Positions 1 through 6,774 are shown, numbered from the stretch's first letter. The stretch: 6,850 nucleotides of DNA from Anaerotignum sp. (GCA_020024395.1 JAHHTV010000079.1:1-6850); one strand, 5' to 3'. Notes: generated by a model not told the origin, from the letters alone. Translations and numbers: made by a program.

Positions 1-1
1 G

Positions 2-2431
2 GCAGGTGTTTCGGTTCTGGTATCTCGTATGAATGGGGAAACCGATATTTTAGATGCATTGATTATCGTAGGGATTGTGGTATTGAATGCAATACTAGGA
101 TTGATACAGGAAAACAAAGCAGAAAAAGCATTGGAAGCATTGCAAAAAATGGCAGCCCCTCACGCAAAAGTATTGCGAAATGGACAAGCAAAAGAAATTG
201 CAACAACTGAAGTGGTAAAAGGGGATATTTTACTTTTGGAGGCAGGGGATTATATTTGTGCCGATGGCAGAATATTGGAAAGTTATAGTCTGAAAACAGA
301 AGAAAGTGCTGTAACAGGGGAAGCAATGGCAGTGGAAAAAGAACATAACACTTGCTATGATGCAAAAACACCTTTGGGTGACCGCAAAAATATGGTGCTT
401 TCTGGTGGGTATGTGCTGTATGGAAAAGGGAAAGTATTGGTAACTGCGACGGGTATGGATACAGAAATGGGGCGTATTGCAAAAATGTTGTCAAATACAA
501 AAAGTAATGAAACACCTTTGCAAAAAAAATTGGAAAAAACAGGAAAACAATTGGGCATTGGTGCGTTAATTGTTTGTGCAGTGATATTTGTGATGGGGAT
601 ATTGCAACACAAACCACCATTTTCTATGTTTATGACAGCGGTTAGTTTGGCTGTTGCAGCAATTCCAGAGGGTTTGCCTGCCATTGTAACGATTGTGCTT
701 GCCATTGGTACACAAAGAATGTCTGCAAAAAATACCATTGTCAGACGTTTGCCAGCAGTGGAAACATTGGGTGGCGCAACGGTTATTTGCTCTGACAAAA
801 CAGGGACTTTGACACAAAATAAAATGCAGGTTGTACAGTTGGCAGACAGTAGTCATACAGAAGTCAAAAACAAAACCATAAAAGAAACGATACAACATTT
901 ATTTGCACTTTGTAATGATTGCAACATGAGAAATGGCAATTTGACAGGAGAACCAACAGAAAAAGCATTGGCAGAATGTGCAGCAACTGGTGGCATTGAT
1001 TTTACAACATTGCGAAAAGAAATGCCTCGTGTGGGAGAAATTCCATTTTCATCAGAACGTAAACGCATGACAACAATACATAAAACAGATGATGGGTGGA
1101 TTTCTGTGACAAAGGGGGCACCGGATATTTTATTGGAACAATGTAGTTTTTGTTTGGAGGAAAACGGGCAAAGCCATTTTGACCATGCAAAAAAAAGCAA
1201 AGTGCGTATGATAAACGGAGAAATGGCAGGAAATGCTTTGCGTGTGGTGGCAGTGGCATTTCGACAATGGGAAAAGCAACCTCCCATAGAAGCCGATATT
1301 TTGGAAAAAGATTTGATATTTGCAGGTATGGCAGGTATGGTAGACCCTCCACGTCCGACGGTTCGAGAGTCTGTGCGATTGTGCAAAAAAGCAGGTATTC
1401 GCCCTGTGATGATTACAGGCGACCATGTGTTGACAGCAAAAGCCATTGCAAAAGAATTGGGGATTTATGATGTCAATGATTTGGCAATCACAGGAGCAGA
1501 GTTGGAAAAAATGGACGATGCAACATTGCAAGAAAATGCAAAAAAATGTACTGTGTTTGCAAGGGTTGCACCAGAGCATAAAGTCCGTATTGTAAAGGCA
1601 TATCAAAAAAATGGAAATGTTGTGGCAATGACTGGGGATGGTATCAATGATGCCCCTGCATTAAAAGCGGCAGATATTGGCTGTGCGATGGGGAAAAGCG
1701 GCACAGAAGTTGCAAAAGGGGCATCGGATTTGATATTGACAGATGATAATTTTGCAACCATTGTTTCAGCAGTCAAAGAAGGCAGAGGAATTTACGATAA
1801 TATCAGAAAAGCAGTACATTTTTTGCTTTCCAGTAACATTGGGGAGATATTGACGATATTTGCGGCAATGGTTTTTGGATGGGCGGCACCATTATTGCCG
1901 ATACATTTGCTGTGGGTGAATTTGGTGACAGATTCTTTGCCTGCCATAGCACTTGGTATGGAGCCAACAGAAAGAGATGTTATGGAACGTATGCCAAGAA
2001 AAAATGGTGGTAGTTTGTTTGATGGTGGTATGGGCGTACAAATTGTGTTAGAAGGTATCATGATTGGTATGTTGGCATTATTGGCGTTTGGTATGGGACA
2101 TATTTATTTTGACAAACAAGGAGAATATGGCATTGGGCGTACCATGGCATTCGCAGTGCTTTCTCTTTCACAGTTGATACACGCTTTTAATATGCGGTCA
2201 GAACATTCTTTGAGCCGTTTGCCAATTTTTTCTAATTTATGGTTGATTGGGGCGTTGGTGGTTGGTGTGCTATTGCAAACTTCTGTGGTCATGATACCAT
2301 TTTTGGCAGAGATATTCAAAGTTGTACCATTAAACAATGTACAATGGTTATTGGTTGCAGGATTATCCATTGCACCATTACCCATTGTGGAATTGGAAAA
2401 AGTGTTGCGTCAGAAACAAAAAAACGTATGA
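2..2431 (+). CDS. Calcium-type (P2A-like) cation-transporting P-type ATPase, 5' end outside the window
   Basis: An ATP-driven membrane pump of the SERCA/PMCA/YloB class, probably exporting Ca2+. The frame is open to the left edge, and the residues before the ATG at 29 (AGVSVLVSR) look like the end of helix M1. That ATG is therefore internal, and about 70 N-terminal residues are missing. Counting from it: actuator-domain TGEA (96-99), M4 VAAIPEGLP (209-217), phosphorylation site DKTGT (Asp256), N-domain FSSERKRM (340-347) and KGAPD (362-366), DPPR (439-442), TGD (463-465), GDGINDAPALK (536-546), M5 SSNIGEI (601-607) and M6 NLVTDSLPAIALG (631-643). Helices M7-M10 fill the C terminus. By alignment from memory, the SERCA calcium ligands E309, N768, E771, N796, T799 and D800 are present as E214, N603, E606, N631, T634 and D635, whereas E908 is replaced by Gln715. 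No frameshift is seen. The class is certain; Ca2+ over Mn2+ is inferred. Confidence 0.95.
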   Translation, partial: AGVSVLVSRMNGETDILDALIIVGIVVLNAILGLIQENKAEKALEALQKMAAPHAKVLRNGQAKEIATTEVVKGDILLLEAGDYICADGRILESYSLKTEESAVTGEAMAVEKEHNTCYDAKTPLGDRKNMVLSGGYVLYGKGKVLVTATGMDTEMGRIAKMLSNTKSNETPLQKKLEKTGKQLGIGALIVCAVIFVMGILQHKPPFSMFMTAVSLAVAAIPEGLPAIVTIVLAIGTQRMSAKNTIVRRLPAVETLGGATVICSDKTGTLTQNKMQVVQLADSSHTEVKNKTIKETIQHLFALCNDCNMRNGNLTGEPTEKALAECAATGGIDFTTLRKEMPRVGEIPFSSERKRMTTIHKTDDGWISVTKGAPDILLEQCSFCLEENGQSHFDHAKKSKVRMINGEMAGNALRVVAVAFRQWEKQPPIEADILEKDLIFAGMAGMVDPPRPTVRESVRLCKKAGIRPVMITGDHVLTAKAIAKELGIYDVNDLAITGAELEKMDDATLQENAKKCTVFARVAPEHKVRIVKAYQKNGNVVAMTGDGINDAPALKAADIGCAMGKSGTEVAKGASDLILTDDNFATIVSAVKEGRGIYDNIRKAVHFLLSSNIGEILTIFAAMVFGWAAPLLPIHLLWVNLVTDSLPAIALGMEPTERDVMERMPRKNGGSLFDGGMGVQIVLEGIMIGMLALLAFGMGHIYFDKQGEYGIGRTMAFAVLSLSQLIHAFNMRSEHSLSRLPIFSNLWLIGALVVGVLLQTSVVMIPFLAEIFKVVPLNNVQWLLVAGLSIAPLPIVELEKVLRQKQKNV

Positions 2432-2466
2432 TATTTTTTGTAAAATAAAATAGTATTTTTTTTGAT

Positions 2467-2500
2467 AAAAAAGCCTCTTGATGAAGAAAGGGGCTTTTCT
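2467..2500 (+). terminator. Intrinsic terminator after the P-type ATPase
   Basis: AAAAGCCTC (2469-2477) pairs with GGGGCTTTT (2490-2498), with one G-T wobble. The loop is 12 bases and the downstream sequence is only moderately T-rich. Read on the minus strand the same hairpin is followed by a better T-run, so it may work in both directions. It lies 37 bases after the ATPase stop and just ahead of the murA promoter, which separates the two transcription units. Confidence 0.7.
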
Positions 2501-2514
2501 CTTGCTTTATTTCG

Positions 2515-2523
2515 TGATATAAT
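2515..2523 (+). promoter_or_regulatory. Extended -10 promoter of the murA-yycJ-rlmH unit
   Basis: TGATATAAT is a perfect TATAAT -10 (2518-2523) preceded by the extended TGn element (2515-2517). The hexamer 17 bases upstream (2495-2500, TTTTCT) is a poor -35, as is common at extended -10 promoters. The predicted transcript start is near 2530, giving a leader of about 50 bases. A short stem, AGGGC (2533-2537) with GTCCT (2543-2547), would sit almost at the 5' end of the mRNA. The -35 zone overlaps the terminator arm of the preceding gene. Confidence 0.7.
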
Positions 2524-2580
2524 TTGAATATTAGGGCAAAATGTCCTTTGTTGAATGAATTTGGAAGGTGAATATTGTTT

Positions 2581-3837
2581 ATGGATAAATTGATTGTGCA
2601 AGGACAGAAACGACTGGTTGGTGAAGTTACCATCAGTGGTGCAAAAAATGCGGCGGTAGCTGTCATTCCTGCAGCGATTATGGCAGATGGGGTGAGTGTA
2701 TTAGAAAATCTGCCTTGTATTGAAGATGTGGCTTGTCTTTGCCATACTATTGAAAAATTGGGTGGGGTTTGTACATATACAGACCGCCATACATTAAAAA
2801 TTGATTGTAACAATGGTATTGATTATCGTGCAAGTTTTGAAGAAGTACAAAAAATTAGAGCATCTTATTATTTTTTGGGTGCATTATTGGCAAGATACAA
2901 AAAAGCAGAAGTTGCTTTGCCAGGGGGGTGCAACTTTGGTACAAGACCGATTGATTTGCACTTAAAAGGCTTTCGTGCATTGGGTGCAACCGTAGAAGAA
3001 AAAAATGGCATGGTGTGTGCATATGCAGATAAATTGGTGGGAACATCTATTTATATGGACCAAGTCAGCGTAGGTGCAACCATCAATATTATGTTGGCAG
3101 CAACCATGGCGGAGGGTATTACAACCATTGAAAATGCTGCAAAAGAACCACACGTTGTGGATACAGCAAACTATTTGAATATGATGGGAGCAAACATCAA
3201 AGGTGCTGGTACAGATATTATTCGTATCAAAGGTGTGGAAAAATTGCATGGGGCACAATATGCCATCATTCCTGACCAGATTGAAGCAGGTACATATATG
3301 ATTGCAGCGGCAATCACAGGTGGAGATGTTTTGGTGAGAAATATTATTCCAAAACATATGGACTCTTTGACAGCAAAGTTAGATGAAATGAATGTGACCA
3401 TTGAAGAACATGATGACTCCATTCGTGTTACAGCAAATCGTCCTTTGCGTTGTGCCAATGTCAAAACAATGAGTTATCCAGGGTTTCCAACAGATTTGCA
3501 GCCACAAATGACAACATTGTTGATGGTGTGTAATGGCAATAGCGTCATTACAGAAAATGTGTGGGACAATCGCTATCAATACATTGATGAATTGCGTAAA
3601 ATGGGCGCAAAAGTCAAAATTGATGGTAGAAAAGCTTGTATTGAAGGTGTACCACAGTTTTATGGTGCAGAAGTGAAAGCAACAGACCTGCGTGCAGGTG
3701 CAGCGATGATATTGGCAGCATTGGCGGCAGAGGGTGAAAGTGTCATCAATGGCGTAAAATACATTGACAGAGGGTATGAAGATGTCGAATATAAACTCAA
3801 TGCTTTGGGTGCAGATATTACCAGAGTAAAACAATAA
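2581..3837 (+). CDS. murA: UDP-N-acetylglucosamine 1-carboxyvinyltransferase (MurA)
   Basis: Cytoplasmic enzyme that transfers enolpyruvate from PEP to UDP-GlcNAc, the first committed step of peptidoglycan precursor synthesis. The product from ATG 2581 has 418 residues, the normal family length. Key residues fall at or very near E. coli numbering: Lys22-Asn23 in SGAKNA, Arg93, active-site Cys117 in LPGGCNFGTRP (E. coli Cys115), Asp305 in PGFPTDLQ, Arg371 in DLRAGAA and Arg397 in YIDRGYE. The Cys form is the one alkylated by fosfomycin, so the enzyme should be sensitive. Start choice: MDKLIVQG fits the family N terminus. However, the Shine-Dalgarno-like GGAAGG (2563-2568) is 12 bases from this ATG and 6 from an in-frame TTG at 2575, so the product may begin MFMDKL. 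First gene of the unit. Many Bacillota carry two MurA paralogues; which one this is cannot be told here. Confidence 0.97.
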   Translation: MDKLIVQGQKRLVGEVTISGAKNAAVAVIPAAIMADGVSVLENLPCIEDVACLCHTIEKLGGVCTYTDRHTLKIDCNNGIDYRASFEEVQKIRASYYFLGALLARYKKAEVALPGGCNFGTRPIDLHLKGFRALGATVEEKNGMVCAYADKLVGTSIYMDQVSVGATINIMLAATMAEGITTIENAAKEPHVVDTANYLNMMGANIKGAGTDIIRIKGVEKLHGAQYAIIPDQIEAGTYMIAAAITGGDVLVRNIIPKHMDSLTAKLDEMNVTIEEHDDSIRVTANRPLRCANVKTMSYPGFPTDLQPQMTTLLMVCNGNSVITENVWDNRYQYIDELRKMGAKVKIDGRKACIEGVPQFYGAEVKATDLRAGAAMILAALAAEGESVINGVKYIDRGYEDVEYKLNALGADITRVKQ

Positions 3838-3846
3838 TATAACATC

Positions 3847-3864
3847 GTAAGAGGGTGGTCTTAC
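3847..3864 (+). repeat. Perfect 6-bp hairpin with G-rich loop in the murA-yycJ spacer
   Basis: GTAAGA (3847-3852) and TCTTAC (3859-3864) are perfect inverted repeats around the loop GGGTGG. There is no T-run behind the stem, so it is not a terminator by itself. It starts nine bases after the murA stop codon and could protect or mark the 3' end of the murA mRNA. Confidence 0.4.
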
Positions 3865-3885
3865 ATAAGAACAAAGGCTTTCTTT

Positions 3886-3913
3886 GACTTTCTTGTGGAA
3901 GTCCACTTTTTTA
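3886..3913 (+). terminator. Weak terminator or attenuator between murA and yycJ
   Basis: GACTTTC (3886-3892) pairs with GGAAGTC (3897-3903), with one wobble, across the loop TTGT. It is followed by CAC and then six Ts (3907-3912). A competing small hairpin, GTGG/CCAC (3895-3898 with 3903-3906), uses the same bases. The stem is short and AT-rich and no promoter is visible before yycJ. Partial termination or RNA processing that lowers expression of the downstream genes is more likely than a full stop. Confidence 0.35.
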
Positions 3914-3934
3914 CGGTTGTTTTATCAAAAAAGA

Positions 3935-3949
3935 GGAGGTGGAGAATTG
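3935..3949 (+). promoter_or_regulatory. Strong Shine-Dalgarno that fixes a TTG start for yycJ
   Basis: GGAGG at 3935-3939, within AGAGGAGGTGG, lies seven bases before TTG 3947-3949, which is ideal spacing. The in-frame ATG at 3884 has no such site and would sit inside the putative hairpin region. The protein from the TTG begins [14 protein letters not shown], which matches the usual start of this family. Confidence 0.85.
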
Positions 3950-4735
3950 GAATTTTATACCATTGCAAGTGGAAGCAGCGGCAATAGCACATATATTGGT
4001 TCTCAACATACACGAATACTGATTGATGCAGGGGTAAGCGGAAAAAGAATTACAGACAGTTTGGAAAGTTTGGGTTTGCAGGGGGAACAGATAGACGCTT
4101 TGTTTATCACACATGAACATACAGACCATATCAAAGGTGCTGGTGTATTTTCACGGAAATTTCATGTGCCGATATATGCAACAGAAGAAACTTGGCACAA
4201 TATGGAGAGCAGTTTGGGTAAAATTGCACCACATAACAAACGTTTTGTATATCCTGATGAAATGTGCATCATCAATGATTTGTGTATCCGTCCTTTTTCC
4301 ATTCCACATGATACACCAAATCCTGTGGGATATAGTGTATTTGCAGAGCAGAAGAAAGTAACTGTAGCAACGGATATTGGACATATCACAGAAAATTTGA
4401 AAGAAAATATCACAGACAGTGATGTTTTGCTTTTGGAAGCAAATCATGATGAACGGTTGGTAGAACAAGGAAAATATCCATGGTCTTTGAAACAGCGGAT
4501 ATTGGGAGAAAATGGGCATTTGTCAAATAAAAATGCAGGCAAGTTATTGACAGAAATTTTGACAGGAAAAACGCAATATATTTTTTTGGGACATTTGAGC
4601 CAAGAAAACAATCGCCCATATTTGGCATATGAAACGGTGCAAGATATATTGGAACAAAATCAAATCAAATTGGGTGGCAGATTGAAAATGGATATGGCAG
4701 CAAGATATTCCAATGGTGTGAAAGTAGAGATATAA
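3947..4735 (+). CDS. yycJ: YycJ/WalJ-type metallo-beta-lactamase-fold hydrolase
   Basis: A 262-residue metal-dependent hydrolase of the MBL fold, the usual length for YycJ-type proteins (about 264). Motifs: N-terminal ASGSSGNS (8-14), the metal-binding HEHTDH (56-61), SIPHD (His121), ATDIGH (Asp143), LEANHD (163-168), GHLSN (190-194) and GHLS (215-218) near the C terminus. There is no signal peptide or membrane segment, so it should be cytoplasmic. The family is often found near the WalRK wall-stress system and rlmH in Bacillota and has been proposed to act on nucleic acids; the substrate is not settled. Here it lies between murA and rlmH, 14 bases before rlmH, which implies cotranscription. 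The fold is certain, the YycJ assignment likely, the biochemical role unknown. Confidence 0.92.
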   Translation: MEFYTIASGSSGNSTYIGSQHTRILIDAGVSGKRITDSLESLGLQGEQIDALFITHEHTDHIKGAGVFSRKFHVPIYATEETWHNMESSLGKIAPHNKRFVYPDEMCIINDLCIRPFSIPHDTPNPVGYSVFAEQKKVTVATDIGHITENLKENITDSDVLLLEANHDERLVEQGKYPWSLKQRILGENGHLSNKNAGKLLTEILTGKTQYIFLGHLSQENNRPYLAYETVQDILEQNQIKLGGRLKMDMAARYSNGVKVEI

Positions 4736-4749
4736 AAAAGGGGATAGAT

Positions 4750-5229
4750 ATGCGAATTATGGTTGTTTGTGTAGGAAAGTTGAAAGAAAAATATTGGAAA
4801 GATGCCATAGCAGAATATAGCAAACGTTTGCGTAGATACCATAAATTGGATATTATAGAACTGGCAGACGAAAAAACGCCAGAAACCATGAGTGAAGCAC
4901 AAGAGCAAGAAGTGAAAAAAAAAGAAGGCGAAAGAATATTAAAAGCCATAAAAGAAGATGCTTTTGTTGTGGCACTTGCCATAGAGGGAAAAGCACTTAG
5001 TTCGGAAGAATTGGCAGATTTTATGGAAAAAAAGGCGGTTTCTGGTGTCAGTCATATTGCGTTTGTGATTGGTGGTTCTTTGGGGTTGTCGAAAGATGTG
5101 ATGCAACGTGCAGATGATGCATTGAGTTTTTCTAAAATGACATTTCCACATCAAATGATGCGTGTGATATTATTGGAGCAGATTTATAGAGCAGAGCGTA
5201 TCAATAGAGGAGAACCATATCATAAATGA
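4750..5229 (+). CDS. rlmH: 23S rRNA (pseudouridine-1915-N3)-methyltransferase RlmH
   Basis: A SPOUT-class methyltransferase that uses S-adenosylmethionine to methylate N3 of pseudouridine 1915 in helix 69 of 23S rRNA on assembled ribosomes. At 159 residues it is full length. The knot and SAM-binding region is visible as LAIEGK (76-81), [10 protein letters not shown] (105-114) and the highly conserved C-terminal block from [14 protein letters not shown] to RGEPYHK (125-159), including the terminal Tyr-His. The start ATG has AAGGGGA (4738-4744) five bases upstream. It is the last gene of the murA unit; its TGA stop enters the shared terminator at 5228-5264. Residue 156 is Pro where staphylococcal RlmH has Ala. 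Confidence 0.97.
   Translation: MRIMVVCVGKLKEKYWKDAIAEYSKRLRRYHKLDIIELADEKTPETMSEAQEQEVKKKEGERILKAIKEDAFVVALAIEGKALSSEELADFMEKKAVSGVSHIAFVIGGSLGLSKDVMQRADDALSFSKMTFPHQMMRVILLEQIYRAERINRGEPYHK
5212..5229 (+). other. SCC-attB-like core at the 3' end of rlmH (empty)
   Basis: GAACCATATCATAAATGA differs at one base from the staphylococcal cassette chromosome core GAAGCATATCATAAATGA, recalled from knowledge of orfX/rlmH attachment sites. The likeness follows in part from the conserved RGE-x-YHK-stop ending of RlmH. No second copy of the core and no cassette or recombinase gene is present in the window, so this is at most an unoccupied site. Confidence 0.4.
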
Positions 5230-5264
5230 AATAAAAAAAGGGACAATGTCCCTTTTTTTATTTC
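5228..5264. terminator. Bidirectional intrinsic terminator shared by rlmH and murC
   Basis: A perfect inverted repeat with 17-bp arms (5228-5244 and 5248-5264) around the loop AAT. The core is GGGAC/GTCCC, flanked by seven As on the left and seven Ts on the right, which gives a T-run after a GC stem on both strands. It overlaps the last two bases of the rlmH TGA (5227-5229) and the whole murC TAA (5258-5260 on the minus strand), so it ends both convergent transcripts. Confidence 0.92.
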
Positions 5265-6622
5265 AAAAAGTTTTCGCCGATTTGATACACATCGCCCGCA
5301 CCGATTGTCATAATCAAATCACCAGATTGACAATTTGCTTTCAAATACTGTGTAATGGCAGTAAAATCACCAACATAATGTGCAGATATACCATTTTGTG
5401 CAATACTTGTGGCAAGTTGTTGGCTGTTGACTGTGCCGTCATCGGTTTCTCTGGCAGCAAATATATCTGCGACAATGACTTCGTCAGCGTTTGCAAATGA
5501 TTGGGTAAATTCGTCAAACAAAAAACGTGTGCGAGAATAGGTGTGTGGCTGAAATACACACCATGTTTTATTATGTTTGACATTTTGTGCAGCAGAAAGT
5601 GCAGCTTTGATTTCTGTGGGGTGATGGGCATAGTCATCAATAACAATGATGCCATCTTTTTCCCCTTTGTATTGAAAACGGCGTTGTGTGCCTGTGTAAT
5701 GCTGCAAACCGTCGATACAATGTTGTGCAGAAATACCCAAAAATGCAGATGCAGCAATGGCAGCCAGTGCATTTGTGATGTTGTGTTCCCCTGGAATATG
5801 CAAAGAAACAGTGGCAAAGAATGTGCCTTTGTGGTAGACATCAAAACTGTTTTTGCCATCAGATGTATGCACAATATTTTTTGCTGTCCAATCAGACTGT
5901 TCTGTCAATCCAAATGTTTCCACAATACAATCCAAATTTGCAGTCAGTTCGTTTCTGTTTTCGATGCCATCATAAATGACCAACATACCATTTTTGGGAA
6001 TGCGTTTTGCAAAAGCATGGAAAGAACGACGAATGTGTGCTAATGATTTGAAATAATCCAGATGGTCACTTTCCACATTTAATATGATACCAACATAAGG
6101 GGAAAACTGCAAAAAGCTATCAAAATATTCACAGGCTTCTGCCACAAAATAAGGAGAATTTCCGATTTTTAAATTGCTTTGTATAGTGGGCAACATGCCG
6201 CCAACGGTAATGGTTGGGTCTGCATTTGCAGCAAGCAATATTTCTGATACCATAGATGTGGTTGTTGTTTTGCCATGTGTGCCAGAAACAGCAACGGATT
6301 TTTCATAATCTGCCATAATTTGCCCAAGTAGTTTGGCTCTGTCTATGATTTTGATATTTTTTGCTTTTGCAGTTTTTAATTCAGGATTATCGTCATGTAT
6401 GGCGGCAGTGTATACCACCATCGTAATATCATCTGTAATATTTTCAGCACGGTGTCCAAAATTGATATGAATACCAAGTTGTTGCAAATGTTTTGTGACA
6501 GCACTTTCTTTAACATCTGTGCCAGATACCACAAATCCTCTATGACAGAGAATTTCTGCAAGCCCTGACATACTAATGCCACCAATGCCAATAAAATAAA
6601 TATGTTCTTTTTGTTTTGTCAT
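5258..6622 (-). CDS. murC: UDP-N-acetylmuramate--L-alanine ligase (MurC)
   Basis: ATP-dependent cytoplasmic ligase that adds L-Ala, the first residue of the stem peptide, to UDP-MurNAc. From ATG 6622 it has 454 residues, normal for MurC. Three domains are visible: the N-terminal UDP-substrate domain with IGIGGISMSGLA (11-22), the central ATPase domain with the P-loop GTHGKTTTT (114-122), the acidic AEACEYFDSF (161-170) and NVESDHLDYF (182-191), and the C-terminal domain with RRFQYKG (314-320), IDDYAHHPTEI (328-338), FQPHTYSRT (357-365) and GAGDVYQIG (441-449). An in-frame ATG at 6646 would add eight residues, but the Shine-Dalgarno itself encodes part of that extension, so 6622 is preferred. 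It stands outside a dcw-type cluster, alone on its strand in this window and converging on rlmH. Confidence 0.97.
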   Translation of the reverse strand: MTKQKEHIYFIGIGGISMSGLAEILCHRGFVVSGTDVKESAVTKHLQQLGIHINFGHRAENITDDITMVVYTAAIHDDNPELKTAKAKNIKIIDRAKLLGQIMADYEKSVAVSGTHGKTTTTSMVSEILLAANADPTITVGGMLPTIQSNLKIGNSPYFVAEACEYFDSFLQFSPYVGIILNVESDHLDYFKSLAHIRRSFHAFAKRIPKNGMLVIYDGIENRNELTANLDCIVETFGLTEQSDWTAKNIVHTSDGKNSFDVYHKGTFFATVSLHIPGEHNITNALAAIAASAFLGISAQHCIDGLQHYTGTQRRFQYKGEKDGIIVIDDYAHHPTEIKAALSAAQNVKHNKTWCVFQPHTYSRTRFLFDEFTQSFANADEVIVADIFAARETDDGTVNSQQLATSIAQNGISAHYVGDFTAITQYLKANCQSGDLIMTIGAGDVYQIGENFLK

Positions 6623-6637
6623 GGTTTTACCACCTTC
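6622..6637 (-). promoter_or_regulatory. Shine-Dalgarno deciding the murC start
   Basis: On the minus strand GAAGGTGG (6637-6630) lies seven bases before the ATG whose first base is 6622. The upstream in-frame ATG at 6646 has no Shine-Dalgarno in front of it. Confidence 0.8.
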
Positions 6638-6679
6638 TATTATCATGATTTTATAGAATGTTCATTGTTTTTGGTTTTC

Positions 6680-6708
6680 ATTATAGTACAGCAGAAAGGG
6701 AATGGCAA
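6680..6708 (-). promoter_or_regulatory. SigA-type promoter of murC
   Basis: On the minus strand, -35 TTGCCA (6708-6703, five of six consensus bases) is separated by exactly 17 bases from a perfect -10 TATAAT (6685-6680). The transcript should start near 6673, leaving a leader of about 50 bases. A second, weaker candidate lies further upstream (TTGTGA 6762-6757, 18-base spacer, TATAAA 6738-6733). Confidence 0.8.
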
Positions 6709-6774
6709 TTCTTACGGTTATTTTTTCTATATTTTATACAGTTTTTTTATTTTCTATCACAAAAATATCGGTAA

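Noticed and set aside
1322..1339. Perfect tandem copy of the 9-mer GCAGGTATG within the ATPase gene
   Set aside because: It encodes AGMAGM just before DPPR. The segment has the same length as in other family members (like LGLVGMIDPPR), so it is not an inserted repeat.
853..1446. Long minus-strand open frames (up to about 197 codons) opposite the ATPase gene
   Set aside because: They are shadows of the AT-rich, TTG- and GCA-rich coding strand. The ATPase frame has every family motif in order, and the antisense translations resemble no known family.
2447..2459. Quasi-palindrome AAAATA-G-TATTTT after the ATPase gene
   Set aside because: It is a pure A/T stem with a one-base loop; it cannot form a stable hairpin and is expected by chance in this AT-rich stretch.
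2432..2580. Possible riboswitch or T-box in the murA leader
   Set aside because: The leader after the predicted start is only about 50 bases with one five-pair stem, too short for any known riboswitch class.
3884..3946. N-terminal extension of yycJ from ATG 3884
   Set aside because: The extra residues (MTFLWKSTFLRLFYQKRGGG) are an artefact of translating the leader: the end encodes the Shine-Dalgarno, and the family starts at the equivalent of TTG 3947.
5501..6043. A 180-codon open frame on the plus strand, antisense to murC
   Set aside because: It lies wholly inside murC, whose motifs are continuous across the region. Its translation is Cys-rich and low in recognisable structure, and there is no ribosome binding site that would favour it.
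6651..6665. Four-codon upstream ORF (ATG AAC ATT CTA TAA) in the murC leader on the minus strand
   Set aside because: There is no Shine-Dalgarno before it and such short frames are common in AT-rich DNA, so no regulatory role can be supported.
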